The notes beneath the pieces were generated by a model. The model made no database searches. It was not told where the DNA came from and was given only the letters and a program-made list of their open reading frames with translations. This document shows positions 1 through 9,524 of a DNA stretch of 64,000 nucleotides, piece after piece. Location: positions 139,001-203,000 of the forward strand of contig JAPJBO010000176.1 in NCBI GenBank assembly GCA_030068145.1, given 5' to 3'. Source of the DNA: Diplonema papillatum. Lineage: Eukaryota > Euglenozoa > Diplonemea > Diplonemida > Diplonemidae. The position numbers were made by a program, and so were the translations under genes. The stretch's first letter is position 1; every line of letters begins with the position of its first letter.

Positions 1-860
1 CGCAACAAAGTGTTCTCCCTGGTAAATCGCAAATCTGCCGTGTTCTGCGCTCGCCAGGATGTTTGCCCAGCACCCTCTCACCAGGGGGAAATCAGCTTCT
101 TTTGGGCAGGAGGGGGAGAGAATTGAGACGAGGCCACACTCTCGCAGCTGCATTGCCGGCCACGCCGGCCGGCAGAGAGAGAAAAAAGACACGTGTCTTT
201 TCACGATACTTTCGAAGGTGCACGCACGAATGAACGGATCACGCCATTGTGCGAGGCACAGCAGAAGCTCAAGACCTACAGAATGGAAGGTGGAGGAAGG
301 AGGTGTCTCCGTGTCGCCTCGACATGTTCCAGACGCGGTGTGAATGAGGCTTCAGAACGAAACTGACACAAGTGTTATTGAGCGAAGAAGATGTTGAGAG
401 GGAGAGAGGGAATTAGGAGAGCAAGGACTATCTCTGCACGAAGCGTTTACGAGAAGATGCTTCAAGAATCTGCTCGTGACTGCGGAGGCGGCTTCTCACG
501 GTTCTTTCAGTTTTCAGCCGGTGTTTGTGGGGGGTGGCACCTTTTTTAGGGTGTGCAGTTCGCTGTGAGACTCCGAGCGGTCAACACGTAGGCTGACCAC
601 CCACGATCTGTCCGCCAGCTCCCCCATGCCGTGCCGGCCGTATCCTTTCCCGATCTCCCAAGTCGTACCCGATCCCCGATACACCTGGCCACAAGTTTTT
701 GGCACGCCCCTCATCCGCCCAACCTTGTAGAAATAGCCGGGTACCAACGAATCGTAATCTCGAAAGGGAACAGATTCACCGAACGATGCACAGTCTCATT
801 GACCAGACCTAGTCCTTCTCCCCGAGAGAAGGAGGGAAGACACCGTAATTGGGGTAATGT
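1..860. other. Gene-free leading segment
   Basis: I see no supported gene here. Open frames are short, lack family resemblance and occur on both strands. Confidence 0.5.
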
Positions 861-863
861 TGA

Positions 864-929
864 GCCGGGTAAAACCTGGGACACTCACCCAAAATGGGCT
901 GGGTGTCCCAGGGTTTTACCCGGTTCGGC
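864..929. repeat. Long palindrome (hairpin-forming)
   Basis: Two arms of about 28-30 bases, beginning GCCGGGTAAAACC and ending GGTTTTACCCGGTTCGGC, are near-perfect reverse complements around a loop of under 10 bases. The arms contain TGGGACAC and GTGTCCCA, also found in the smaller palindrome at 1276-1305. It abuts the dispersed TATA-containing element that starts at about 930. It could be a cruciform or a footprint of a foldback element; no gene context decides this. Confidence 0.75.
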
Positions 930-1085
930 ATTTTTAGAGTGCAAGTTCGCTTAGGGATCCGGGGTTTTATAGTCTCCGGGTGACCGTAGTCATAAAGGTT
1001 CCTTTAAGGTATAGTATGTTGTGTATATCCTTGCTGCCTATTGCCGACTATTCGACTTACTTTAGCGCGCGCTCTTTTTTCCTAT
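930..1085 (-). repeat. Dispersed TATA-containing element, copy 1
   Basis: On the plus strand this starts with a TTTTTAGAGTGCAAGTTC block, then GGATCCGGGGTTTTATAGTC and CTCCGGGTGAC, and ends near a TTGCTGCCTATTGCCGACTA block. The same series of blocks occurs at 54555-54740, upstream of a minus-strand gene. On the minus strand it contains the sequence TATAAAA. Here the downstream minus-strand frame closes after about 39 codons, so no gene follows this copy. Confidence 0.65.
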
Positions 1086-1275
1086 GTGCTTTGCCAAGTC
1101 CATGGCTCTTGTGACCGACACCGAGTTCACTTTTTTTTCGAGGTTTGCGACTTCGCGTACTTTGCAGAACATCGCGACCCTGGTGCTTGCCCGCGCCTTG
1201 GGGTGCTCAAAACTCGGCTTGACACCTAGATGCCGCTGTCCTAGGAGGCTGCAGGCGCAGTCACGCAGGTACGAA

Positions 1276-1305
1276 CCTTGGGACACCCCCCCCCGGGTGT
1301 CCCAG
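1276..1305. repeat. Short palindrome sharing arms with 864-929
   Basis: The sequence reads as TTGGGACACC, a C-rich centre, then GGGTGTCCCA, a perfect inverted repeat of about 11 bases per arm. The arm is the inner arm of the larger palindrome 350 bases to the left. Confidence 0.7.
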
Positions 1306-1746
1306 GTGTGTCATTTCCCCGCTCCAGCCTTAGTCCAGTTCAGCAGCATTGTTCCAATTACGGTAAGTTTTGGCAGGAAATACTCGAGAAAAAGTCCGCC
1401 GGGCCGCGAGTCGCACGAGGGGGAAGAATCAGAACACGGTAAATCTGGGGTTTAGTCCGGGCGCAAGCGGTCCGACAATCAGGAATGGCCCACTTCCCTC
1501 GAAGTTTGTGTCGGTTTCCTTCCCCTCCTCTTGCCCTCCGGCAAGGGAAGCATAGGGCCGTCCCCTCTCCGAGCATTTCTCGTCAAAAGCAAGGAGAACG
1601 TCGCTCTTTTGGTTGCCGTGGCCCTTCTTGTTCCTTTTTAGCGTTGTGTTTTTTTTCTCTCTGGATGACGCATCATGCGGGGAGGAAATGCGTTGCGAGA
1701 CAGAGATATTCGGCACACGGCCCGCGCAGGGCGCTCATCTACCCGC

Positions 1747-2034
1747 TTACTGCGGCATGTCGACTTCGTAGTCGCCGAAGGTCCAGTTCGTCAAGTTCGG
1801 GACCGTCGGGAACGCCTGCGCCGCGCTGGCCGCAAGGGCTGTCATCACGACCTCCGTGACTGGACAGTACCAGTTGAGGGCCTCCCCCTTGCGGACAAAA
1901 CAAGCGAACGAGCTAGCAGAGCAAGAGGGATACAAGGCTGAAGTACACTCAGATTTCGTCTGCTTAGGAACACTTGATTTAGGGGAAATCCTGAAACCCC
2001 AGCCAAACAGCGACTGGCAGTACTGTTTAAGCAC
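1747..2034 (-). CDS. Possible orphan exon, unknown product
   Basis: A 95-codon minus-strand frame ends with a stretch that reads like protein (NWYCPVTEVVMTALAAS, then a W-rich acidic end before TAA). A pyrimidine-rich tract followed by CGCAAG lies at about 1885 and could be a splice acceptor, in which case only the last 45 codons would be coding. No family is recognised and no partner exon was found. This is a weak call. Confidence 0.2.
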   Translation of the reverse strand: MLKQYCQSLFGWGFRISPKSSVPKQTKSECTSALYPSCSASSFACFVRKGEALNWYCPVTEVVMTALAASAAQAFPTVPNLTNWTFGDYEVDMPQ

Positions 2035-2454
2035 CTGCGGCGAGTACCATAGTAGCGACTGAACGCACCCTCCTTTTGCGTGCGGTCACTTCAATAGTTC
2101 CGCCAGAAACTCGACTAGAGCTTTAACTCTAACGCATCAGAAGACATTTCGACCACCGAACCTCTAATGGAGTCTGCATCCCTTTCGCTACCCGACTCCC
2201 AGTCTCCATGGTCGACCGAAGACCCTAAACCACCGAACTCCTAAACCGCAAAAAACGCTAAACGTGTCAGTTAGACTTTGGCGGACACTTGCCGACATAG
2301 CGGAGAACCCCCCGAGGTCCCCCCCTCCCCCACCTTTATATTTTTTGACGGACAGATGACGGCATGGCAAATCATGGCTTTGTCCTACAGGCTACGACGC
2401 CCCTCGCAGGCATCTTGTTAAGAACCATCCATCCATCCATCAGCCGGCTGACCC
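2035..2454. other. Intergenic; blocks shared with the 9.3-9.9 kb region
   Basis: No gene seen. A 27-base block at 2262-2288 recurs exactly, inverted, at 9846-9872. A block with CCCCCACC, then GGACA, then GACGGCATGGCAAATC at 2325-2385 recurs with changes in the same orientation at 9280-9345. Confidence 0.6.
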
Positions 2455-2479
2455 CCCCCCCCCCCCCCCCAGTATACAC

Positions 2480-2625
2480 GGTGGACTTACAGGGGTTCCT
2501 GTATGCTGTACAGCATACAGGAATCCTGTATGCTCCTAGCATACAGCCTGTATGCTACAGCATACAGCCTGTATGCTACAGCATACAGCCTGTATGCTAC
2601 AGCATACAGCTGTAAGCTGTAACGT
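2480..2625 (+). repeat. Left inverted end: CATACAG/CTGTATG palindrome array
   Basis: Starts with GGTGGACTTACAGGGGTTCC, then repeats a roughly 20-bp unit, CTGTATGCTACAGCATACAG, four to five times. Each unit is itself a palindrome, so the block can fold into serial hairpins. The reverse complement of the whole block matches 6640-6786. Confidence 0.85.
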
Positions 2626-2745
2626 TCAAGTTCTAGTAGATTCCAGTGAGTAGCGACCGGAAACTTGGAAAAAAGAAAAGGGGAAAGCGCACCGATACGA
2701 CATTTGTGAGCAAACCATTCGAAAGCAAGACCCTGTTCAGGTCTT

Positions 2746-4593
2746 TCACTGCGCGTTGTGCACTTCACGGACGTGCTTGTCGCGGGCTGTTTGCGATGGT
2801 AACCTTTCAAAACACAACGGGCAGCAGTTCGGGGTGAGCTCTCCCTTGTGGTTGGAGAAGTAATGCTGTGATAAGCCGCGCACTGCGATTGAGCTACAGC
2901 AGATTTTGCACTTTCCTTTGCAGAAAGGACAAGGCTTGTTGCTATTCTCACGGTGTTTCTGGTCGTAGTGCGCGTAGAGGGATTTCAGATCCGGAAAAGA
3001 GCATCTGCAGATGAGACATTGGTCGCCAGGGATTGGATCATCCTCTGTTTTGCCGACTACATCAGCGACAGTTGCGTCGGGGATTTCCCAGGGTTCTTCG
3101 TCGCAGACACAAAACGTGTGCACAGCATCACTGTCTTCACCTTTAGGGAGGAAGACTTTCATTCCCGAGGAGTTTCTCACGTGCCTCACACCAAGTTTTG
3201 TGAGTCGCGTTTGGAGGTTTGAAGTCAGTGTCCGAAGTTCGCGACGTCTATCTTCTTGGTCAACATTTCTTCTTCCGCATGTGAGGCACTTGTGAAAAAA
3301 TACAGCACCGCAGCTTGCAATGTCAGGCTTCGCGTTACTTTTCGGTAGGCTGGCTTGTGCATTGCGCTTCCTGCCGAGTTCAAACTTCATGAGGTCGCGC
3401 TCGATGTGGTGTTGGTTGCACTTCGCTACAACAGCTTTTCTCTCCCCATTCTCCCTCTCGAACGCTTCATCTGACAGGCAAAGCGGTGCTACATCCTCTG
3501 GATCAAACCAGTGCGATGCACTGTGGAAGTAAGTTCCTGCTTTGTGCCACGTACTTCCCGGAAGCGCCCATTCCAGAATGACAATGACTGCGTGGAACGA
3601 GAGCAAACCAAGTACGAAGTACTTACTTTTGGATTGGCGCCAATGGTAGTACAATGGCACGTCGTTGTATCTGAAATAGACCAGGCACTCCAAAGCTTGG
3701 GAGATGAGCAGCTCGGATGAAACTGTCGAGTTGTGGAGCACCCAGCGCACCATGTCCCTGGCCTGACTACCCGTTGCGTTTTTCTCGCTTTTTGCCACGC
3801 CCCGCTGCGCCTTCTGCCCGTTTGGGGACAGCCGAAACACTGCAGAGATGATCCCCTTGATGTCGTGCAGAGGTGGACTTACTAAATAACAATCACCTTT
3901 TAGAGCGCTAATAAGGTGACAGTGGAACCCATGCTCGTGCAGTTCTTCGACAGAGAGTCGTTTGCACATGTACAGTTCCTTCAGCCAATTCGGTGCAGAG
4001 GTAGTACAGTACACGGAACGATGGCTTCTGCCCCCCATTCCTTTAAAGTAAGACCACTTGTCAAGGTGGTCGCCGTGTATCCGCAGGGGTGCGTTGGTGT
4101 CCGCTCGCAGTGCCTTGATCTCGTCGGGTAGCGAAAAGGCTGCCCAGCTCGAGTAATCCCGCTTCTGCTTGTCAACTGCAGTGAACAGCAAACTCGAACT
4201 ATTCTTGTTCGTGATTCCCAAGGCCAGGCGGTACCTAGAACAGCACCGAAAAGCATTTCCCGGTGTGTAGCCGTCACCAACAAGAGCGAGTTGAACTGGC
4301 AGGTCGGACTTGTCTGCCATCGTGTCGTAGGCTGTCCAAAACACCCTCACGAAGTTGCCAATCAGGCTGTCCGCCGTTTGTGTCAGCTCGGTTTCGCGCT
4401 TGCGCATCGCATCCCGGCTTACGCCCAGCGCTGGAGATCCTTCTCCCCGACTGGTGCTTTCTCGTCTGATCGCAGTGCCTAGTTCAGCACAATCGCGAAT
4501 CGACATCCTTCTGCTGAATCGGGCCGCAGCGATGCCATCACCCACAGCTGAAGCAGACACATGTTCTGTTCTTTGACGTTTTGGCGCGCTCAT
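2746..4593 (-). CDS. Zinc-finger protein, transposase-like
   Basis: A 615-residue single-exon frame starts at ATG and ends in TGA. The N-terminus is basic (PKRQR). Residues from about 95 to 260 contain spaced motifs LVGDG, then IHGD followed by a glycine-rich KGMGG turn, then SPPLHDIKG. This order resembles RNase H-fold transposase-like proteins of metazoan and protist mobile elements, but the resemblance is from memory and the catalytic acidic residues are unassigned. The C-terminal 130 residues carry several Cys/His pairs (CLICRC, HYDQKH, CPFCKGKC, CCPLCF, HVREVH), consistent with C2H2-type fingers for DNA binding. It lies inside the inverted palindromic ends and is followed upstream by a BED-finger gene, which fits a transposon. 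It could instead be a host zinc-finger protein. Confidence 0.7.
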   Translation of the reverse strand: MSAPKRQRTEHVSASAVGDGIAAARFSRRMSIRDCAELGTAIRRESTSRGEGSPALGVSRDAMRKRETELTQTADSLIGNFVRVFWTAYDTMADKSDLPVQLALVGDGYTPGNAFRCCSRYRLALGITNKNSSSLLFTAVDKQKRDYSSWAAFSLPDEIKALRADTNAPLRIHGDHLDKWSYFKGMGGRSHRSVYCTTSAPNWLKELYMCKRLSVEELHEHGFHCHLISALKGDCYLVSPPLHDIKGIISAVFRLSPNGQKAQRGVAKSEKNATGSQARDMVRWVLHNSTVSSELLISQALECLVYFRYNDVPLYYHWRQSKSKYFVLGLLSFHAVIVILEWALPGSTWHKAGTYFHSASHWFDPEDVAPLCLSDEAFERENGERKAVVAKCNQHHIERDLMKFELGRKRNAQASLPKSNAKPDIASCGAVFFHKCLTCGRRNVDQEDRRRELRTLTSNLQTRLTKLGVRHVRNSSGMKVFLPKGEDSDAVHTFCVCDEEPWEIPDATVADVVGKTEDDPIPGDQCLICRCSFPDLKSLYAHYDQKHRENSNKPCPFCKGKCKICCSSIAVRGLSQHYFSNHKGELTPNCCPLCFERLPSQTARDKHVREVHNAQ

Positions 4594-4721
4594 TTCTTCT
4601 CACACGATTTTTTCTGATTTTTTTTTTCAGCGCTTCTCCAGGATTTGCGTTTTCAGAATTTGGGGGTATGGCCTGGGGTTTGCGGAGGAATTAGAATAAA
4701 ACAGGGGGGTCTCAACTGGAC

Positions 4722-5203
4722 TCACTTCGGCTTTTCCTTCGCATCAGACTCCTCTCTGTCGATATCTACTGCCTGTTCACCCGCCGCCCGTCGCTGAGCC
4801 ACCCCATGGTGCTGAATGGATCTGGAGTTCTTCCCATCGTCGCACTTGTGGATGACCTTCAAATACGCTACCTTTACATTCGTCTATGTCTGCTTCATTT
4901 TCGCACCCTGTGCTGTCGTTTCGTCTTCCTTATTCTTCAGATCTGCAGCTGCCTTGTCCAGCTCGTGCTGCGCCCAAGTGCTTACGGTCTCCGGATACCG
5001 CGAGCAAGTGACTAGGTGATCCTTGACCCGTTTCATCGATGCTGCGGAAAACACGGCCTTGCAGTGATTGCACTGGTACCGTGTGTCCTCAACATGGGCC
5101 ACGTATGCATGTGACCAACACTTCTCGCGCACCGTGGTGTTGTTTAACTGAACTGGAAGGGACGAGAAACTGTAAACCAACAAGCTGAACTCCTCTTCGC
5201 CAT
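4722..5203 (-). pseudogene. BED-type zinc-finger gene, interrupted
   Basis: The frame contains a BED-like finger: CWSHAYVAH, then CNHCKAVFS, then DHLVTC with following YP. This DNA-binding finger is common in hAT-type transposases and their derivatives. A good ATG at 5203 (MAKRSSACW) is out of frame with the finger. After the finger and an acidic, lysine-rich stretch, a TAG at about 4881 is followed in the same frame by about 53 more protein-like codons (VAYLKVIHKCDDG onward) ending in TGA. Either two mutations broke the gene, or very small introns are removed. It sits between two intact genes of the putative element. Confidence 0.55.
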
Positions 5204-5440
5204 CGAAAATCCCAAAAAGTATGGCGACCGCGGAAACCCGCAGGGGGGGAAAAAAAAGTTCTGAACAGGACCCTGCAGGAAGTCCTGGCGCAAGCTTTTA
5301 CGGAGCACAGAAAAGACTGCGCAATGCGAAAGCGAACCCGATAGAAAAGGTCACGATGAGAACCGGGTGGTTGCGAGCAATTGAAAAGCAGCAAGAGTGA
5401 TGGTCAGAAGAAGATAGTACCGCCAGGGAGGGGGCAAATC

Positions 5441-6379
5441 TCACGAACTAGAGTCGTCATCGTCGAAGAGGGCGCCTCTAGGTGGACCTTCCGGGCCTTC
5501 ACCGTCCGAATCAGTCTTTGACTCCGGCACGGGAAGCTCCCATGTTTTCGCGTCCCTCTCGACGGTCGCTGTCACAACCTTTTCCACTTCTTCCGTAAGC
5601 GGCACGTACACCAACACGACACCGTTCTTGTCGACGACCTTTGGCGGTGCGTTCGGGCTCACTCGGAACTTCAGGGGGACGTTCACGGTGACTGGAAACG
5701 TCCCAGATCCGATGTCGGCGTCCCCGCCCACATCTCTTACAATGCTCAGGGACACCTTGTGCCCTGTCCTGCTTGGGGCCTCATCGCTTACGGAGCCCAA
5801 CCCCGTCTCCAAGATGGTGACGTAGTCGGTGCCGACCTTCCCTCGTCGAACTTGCAGGGGGTACTTCTTCTTTGCTTCCGCGCCGGGGGCAATTTGCTGT
5901 ACCGCCCCGCGGTAGATATCAGCGACGTTGGTTTCGAGGGTATAGCCCGGCAGAAGGGTCTTTTCGAGGACAGCGGCATGTGCTTTGTAGCCGGCTGCTC
6001 GCTTGTCAACCCTTGTACGCACGCAGATACCGTGGTACACGGTTTCGTTCGCCCCCCTCACTTTGTAAATCGAGGGAAGGTCATCCCCCCCTTCCCGCAT
6101 CTCCTTCACCTCGGTTGCCTTCATCTCGACGGGTTTCCACTTGCCGGTGACCGCTTTCTGCAGGGCACCGTCCTTGTTGCTGCTGTTGGCTCCAGCAACC
6201 ATCTTCTCGATGGTGCTCCTGAGAGCCGGCATCCGGATTTCACCTTCCGGGTCTTCTCTCAGGAACAGTGCCACAAAGGCGTTGATGGCGTCGTTCCTCG
6301 GCACTTTGGGCGAGGAAGACTGCTCTTCTCTTTTGCGCTTCCCCGCTTTAGCTTCTGGTGTCTGCTGCTTCGCTGACAT
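5441..6379 (-). CDS. Unknown 312-aa protein of the putative element
   Basis: A complete frame runs from ATG to TGA. The N-terminus has a likely nuclear localisation signal (KAGKRKREEQ). The middle is a mixed alpha/beta-looking segment rich in Val and Lys. The C-terminus is strongly acidic and ends DDDDSSS. I recognise no family. Codon use is GC-rich and even, so the frame looks maintained. It lies between the BED-finger gene and the right inverted end on the same strand as the zinc-finger gene, so it may be an accessory protein of the mobile element. This role is inference from position only. Confidence 0.7.
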   Translation of the reverse strand: MSAKQQTPEAKAGKRKREEQSSSPKVPRNDAINAFVALFLREDPEGEIRMPALRSTIEKMVAGANSSNKDGALQKAVTGKWKPVEMKATEVKEMREGGDDLPSIYKVRGANETVYHGICVRTRVDKRAAGYKAHAAVLEKTLLPGYTLETNVADIYRGAVQQIAPGAEAKKKYPLQVRRGKVGTDYVTILETGLGSVSDEAPSRTGHKVSLSIVRDVGGDADIGSGTFPVTVNVPLKFRVSPNAPPKVVDKNGVVLVYVPLTEEVEKVVTATVERDAKTWELPVPESKTDSDGEGPEGPPRGALFDDDDSSS

Positions 6380-6639
6380 TGCTTGTCTTTTTTCTTTTTC
6401 TTTTTGACTCTTACTATTTTAGAGTTTATCACAATGAGCTGAAGCAGTGATGGATGGCAGATTGGTAAGCACGCAAGTGAATGTAAATAGTAGCGTACGT
6501 AGATGGCCAGTAAACGACAGGTTTTCGTAAACTAAGCAGGGGGATGCCACTTACACGCCAATACACGGCCCAGCGCTGCCCTAGTGCCATCTCTGGCGCG
6601 CGCAAGCCGCCACACCACCGCTAAACACAGGAATCTGCT

Positions 6640-6786
6640 ATGCCACAGCATACAGCTGTATGCTTGTAGCATACAGCTGTATGCTACAGCATACAGGCTG
6701 TATGCTGTAGCATACAGGCTGTATGCTGTAGCATACAGGTAGTTTAGCATACAGCCACAGCATACAGGGACCCCTGTAAGTCCACC
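6640..6786 (-). repeat. Right inverted end: palindrome array
   Basis: Repeats of the same CTGTATGCTGTAGCATACAG palindrome end in GACCCCTGTAAGTCCACC. The order is the reverse of the block at 2480-2625, so the two face each other across 4 kb. Confidence 0.85.
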
Positions 6787-6994
6787 ATATATTTTCACTG
6801 TGGAGGGGGGAGGCGCTACCTGTCACACTCTGAAGGTGGTCACCACGGTGGGCGGTCAGAAAAAAATTTTTTTTTGCCCCAAATACCCCAAATACCACAC
6901 TTTGGAAAAGTTTTGTGGGCCCACTTTTTGGCAGGGAATTTTGACCATTTCACCTTCGAGAATTTGACCACCCAGCCTCCAAGGCAACTGCACT

Positions 6995-7375
6995 GTAGAG
7001 GGGGGGGGGGGGGGGGGGCTAATTTATTCCGGGGTGGCTTTTTTTCCGACTTTTTTTCCGACTTTTTTATTCCGGGAGGTGAAAATTTGTTCCGGGAGGT
7101 GAAAATTTGTTCCGGGAAGTGAAAATTTGTTCCGGGAAGTGAAAATTTGTTCCGGGGTGGGCTTTTTTTCTGACTAATTTGTTCCGGGAACTGAAAATTT
7201 GTTCCTGGGTGAGTTTTTTTCATTTCTGGGCTAAAAATGGCTGACACGATCAGTGAGCCTCCCAGAAAAAAAACTCACCCCGGAACAAATTTTCACTTCC
7301 CGGAACAAATTTTCAGTTCCGGAACAAATTTTCACTTCCCGGAACAAATTTTCAGTTTCGGAACAAATTTCACCT
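6995..7375. repeat. Poly-G tract and inverted arrays of a 20-bp unit
   Basis: A run of about 20 G is followed by TTTTTTTCCGAC repeats. About four units of TTCCGGGAAGTGAAAATTTG then run forward to about 7145, and after a short spacer the same unit runs in reverse complement at 7278-7370. The whole block is a large imperfect foldback. No gene is seen here. Confidence 0.85.
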
Positions 7376-7990
7376 AATTTCACGGGACCCGGACCGAACC
7401 CAGAACTGGGGAGGACTGGGCTGACAACCCAAGGTGGCAACAAACGGAATCTGCACTCCACATTACATCACGCAAGAATGGCTGATTCCTTCCTGAAGTC
7501 ATCGACTGTCTTTGTGCCCACAGGAAGCGCGAACTGAACGCAAGGACCTTCCAGATGTGGAACACTGTACGGAGAGAAGACCACGCAACGGAGCAGGCGC
7601 CCACAAGTAGTTTCTAACAGGACTAATCCCTCACACCGAAGTGATCATGAGTTGCCTTAACGAAACGAACCTTGTGGAGCTGAACTCAGGCTGATAGGTG
7701 GGCCTTCTACAACTTAGCACCGGTCAGCAAGTAAACGTATCCGACCCCTGGCACAGAAGGCACGCGGTGGCTATCGGTAAACTGCATCGCGCACTCAGAC
7801 AGACTTAACAGCATGTACTTGGAACCCCTTCCCACGGTCAGTAACTTGGACGACAATTACACTGGACGAACGCAGGAAATGACGAATATCCTCGAGGCTG
7901 TCGTAAATTCTCTTCTCAAAAAATATTAAAATACATAGGGTCAAAAGGGCACCCCCCCGAAAAAAAAAAAAGACTCCAGATACGCAAACT
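7376..7990. other. Intergenic, nothing recognised
   Basis: No supported open frame, RNA gene or repeat was seen. Confidence 0.4.
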
Positions 7991-7994
7991 CTTT

Positions 7995-8075
7995 CGAACG
8001 CTGCACACGGGTATCCTTCAAGTGACCTCTAACTATCTGTTGCATACGCGTATCCGGATCTGAAAGCCGAAGACT
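7995..8075 (-). repeat. Isolated copy of the 142-bp tandem unit of 27 kb
   Basis: The blocks GACCTCTAACTATCTG and GTATCCGGATCTGAAAGC match the unit repeated at 27010-27700, here as a single divergent copy. Confidence 0.55.
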
Positions 8076-8414
8076 TTGTAACACTTTACCGCAACCGAAG
8101 TCGCGAACCGGGTTCGGCTTGCACTGCAAAAGCAGCATAATTGTGTCTTGCGCCCGAGCGCGGAAATCCGCCACCCGCCATTCGGCTAGAGTGCAAGAAC
8201 ACAATTGCGAAGCGTACTACAAACGGATAGTGTTACATAGGCGAACGAATCATGCGAGAACCTATGGAGGGGCCCCTCGACAGCTTTCAGAACACGGCAT
8301 AGTAAGTCAAGAGTCGGATAAGCGAGTGTGCAGATTCTACTCCCGTTTGATCTGCATTTTCCACCTTTCCCCCCTTTCTTTGTTCTGCTGTGTGTATTTG
8401 AAAAACGTTATCAC

Positions 8415-8795
8415 ATGCGGGTAAGCGGGGTTTGCGGGTTAGGGTATGCGGAGTTTGCAGTGTTAGAGTACGCGGGGTTGCGGGTTCGGGTATGCGGGTT
8501 TGCGAGGTTAGGGTATGCGGGTTTGCGGGTTAGGGTATGCGGGTTTGGGTATGCGGGTTTGCGGGTTTGCGGGTTAGGGTTTGCGGGGTTAGGGTACGCG
8601 GGTTTCGGGTATGCGGGTTTGCGAGGTTAGGGTATGCGGGTTTGCGGGTTAGGGTATGCGGGTTTGGGTATGCGGGTTTGGGTATGCGGGTTTGCGGGGT
8701 TTGCGGGTTAGGGTTTGCGGGGTTAGGGTACGCGGGTTGCGGGTTCGGGTTTGCGGGTTTGGGTATGCGGGTTTGCGGGTTCGGGTATGCGTACC
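8415..8795. repeat. Telomere-like degenerate repeat block
   Basis: An irregular mix of GCGGGTTTGCGGGTTAGGGTAT units fills about 380 bases. The GGGTTAGGG core recalls telomeric repeats, but the spacing is irregular and the block is internal. All three plus frames remain open through much of it, which is a result of composition and not evidence for a gene. Confidence 0.8.
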
Positions 8796-8854
8796 TTACA
8801 CAAAAATTGTAAAAATCACACACAAATGGTGAAAATCTGGAAAATTTGGCAAAC

Positions 8855-9070
8855 CCCAAATTTTCAGTTTCCGGAACAAATTTTCACTTCCCGGAACAAA
8901 TTTTCACTTCCCGGAATAAATTTTCACTTCCCGGAACAAATTTTCACTTCCCGGAACAAATTTTCACTTCCCGGAATAAATTTTCACTTCCCGGAACAAA
9001 TTCGTCGGAAAAAAAGCCTGAAAAAAGCTCACCCAGGAATAAATTAGCTCGACCAGGGGGGGGGGGGGAT
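8855..9070 (-). repeat. Second 20-bp unit array, inverted relative to 7.1 kb
   Basis: About seven units of CAAATTTTCACTTCCCGGAA are followed by GTCGGAAAAAAAGCCT, AATAAATTAGCTC and a G-run. The reverse complement reproduces the order seen at 7019-7145, so the two arrays bracket 7.4-8.85 kb. Confidence 0.85.
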
Positions 9071-9524
9071 TGCAAGAACGTGCTTGGAATGGGTATGTGC
9101 TCAACACCGCACTGGTCCCGTCCGCGCCGTGTTTCGGTCCTTTAAGCCACGGACACATAAGGCGGACCATCATCAGCGTGGAACCTGAGTGTCTGCAGAG
9201 GGGGGGGGGGGGGGGGGGCGTCTGGTTTATCCGGCCATCCGGCCAAAGTGGCTGATCCTTAACAAGAGCGCTGGCCCCTCGCCCCCCACCCCCATTTTTA
9301 TCCCGGTGGCGGACATATGGCGGCACGGCAAACCAGGAATAGTTGAGTTGCAGCTCTTGACAAAGATAGATGGAAAAAAGAAGGTGTTCTTATTCTTCGC
9401 TTTTTCTCACGAACGGGGGGGTCGGTCCTGCTTTTGGCTTTGTAGGTTCTCCCGACTCCCCAATTCGTGGTCAGCACAAACTCAAGAGGTCTAGTCAACT
9501 ATTCCCTGCAGTATTGGCGTACTT
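9071..9524. other. Intergenic with poly-G run and 2.3-kb-like block
   Basis: A run of about 19 G lies near 9200. The block at 9280-9345 resembles 2325-2385. No gene seen. Confidence 0.5.

Larger units (their letters stand above)
2455..6810. mobile_element. Putative DNA transposon with inverted palindromic ends
   Basis: The segment is bounded at the left by a C-run and GGTGGACTTACAGGGGTTCC leading into an array of GTATGCTACAGCATACAGCC units. At the right lies the inverse arrangement, ending GACCCCTGTAAGTCCACC before a G-run. Between the ends lie three minus-strand genes: a zinc-finger protein with transposase-like features, a BED-finger fragment and a 312-aa acidic-tailed protein. Inverted ends around a DNA-binding, transposase-like gene are what a cut-and-paste element would show. 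No target-site duplication can be defined, because both flanks are homopolymer-rich. The alternative is two independent foldback repeats that happen to flank ordinary genes. Confidence 0.5.

Noticed and set aside
4881-5190. Two 23-base GT-AG segments in the BED-finger gene that could be mini-introns
   Set aside because: Removing the first restores the frame, but removing the second gives a less protein-like tail, and all other introns here are far longer. Coincidence is likely.
8415-8795. True chromosome end
   Set aside because: The repeat is degenerate, irregular and internal, with sequence continuing on both sides.
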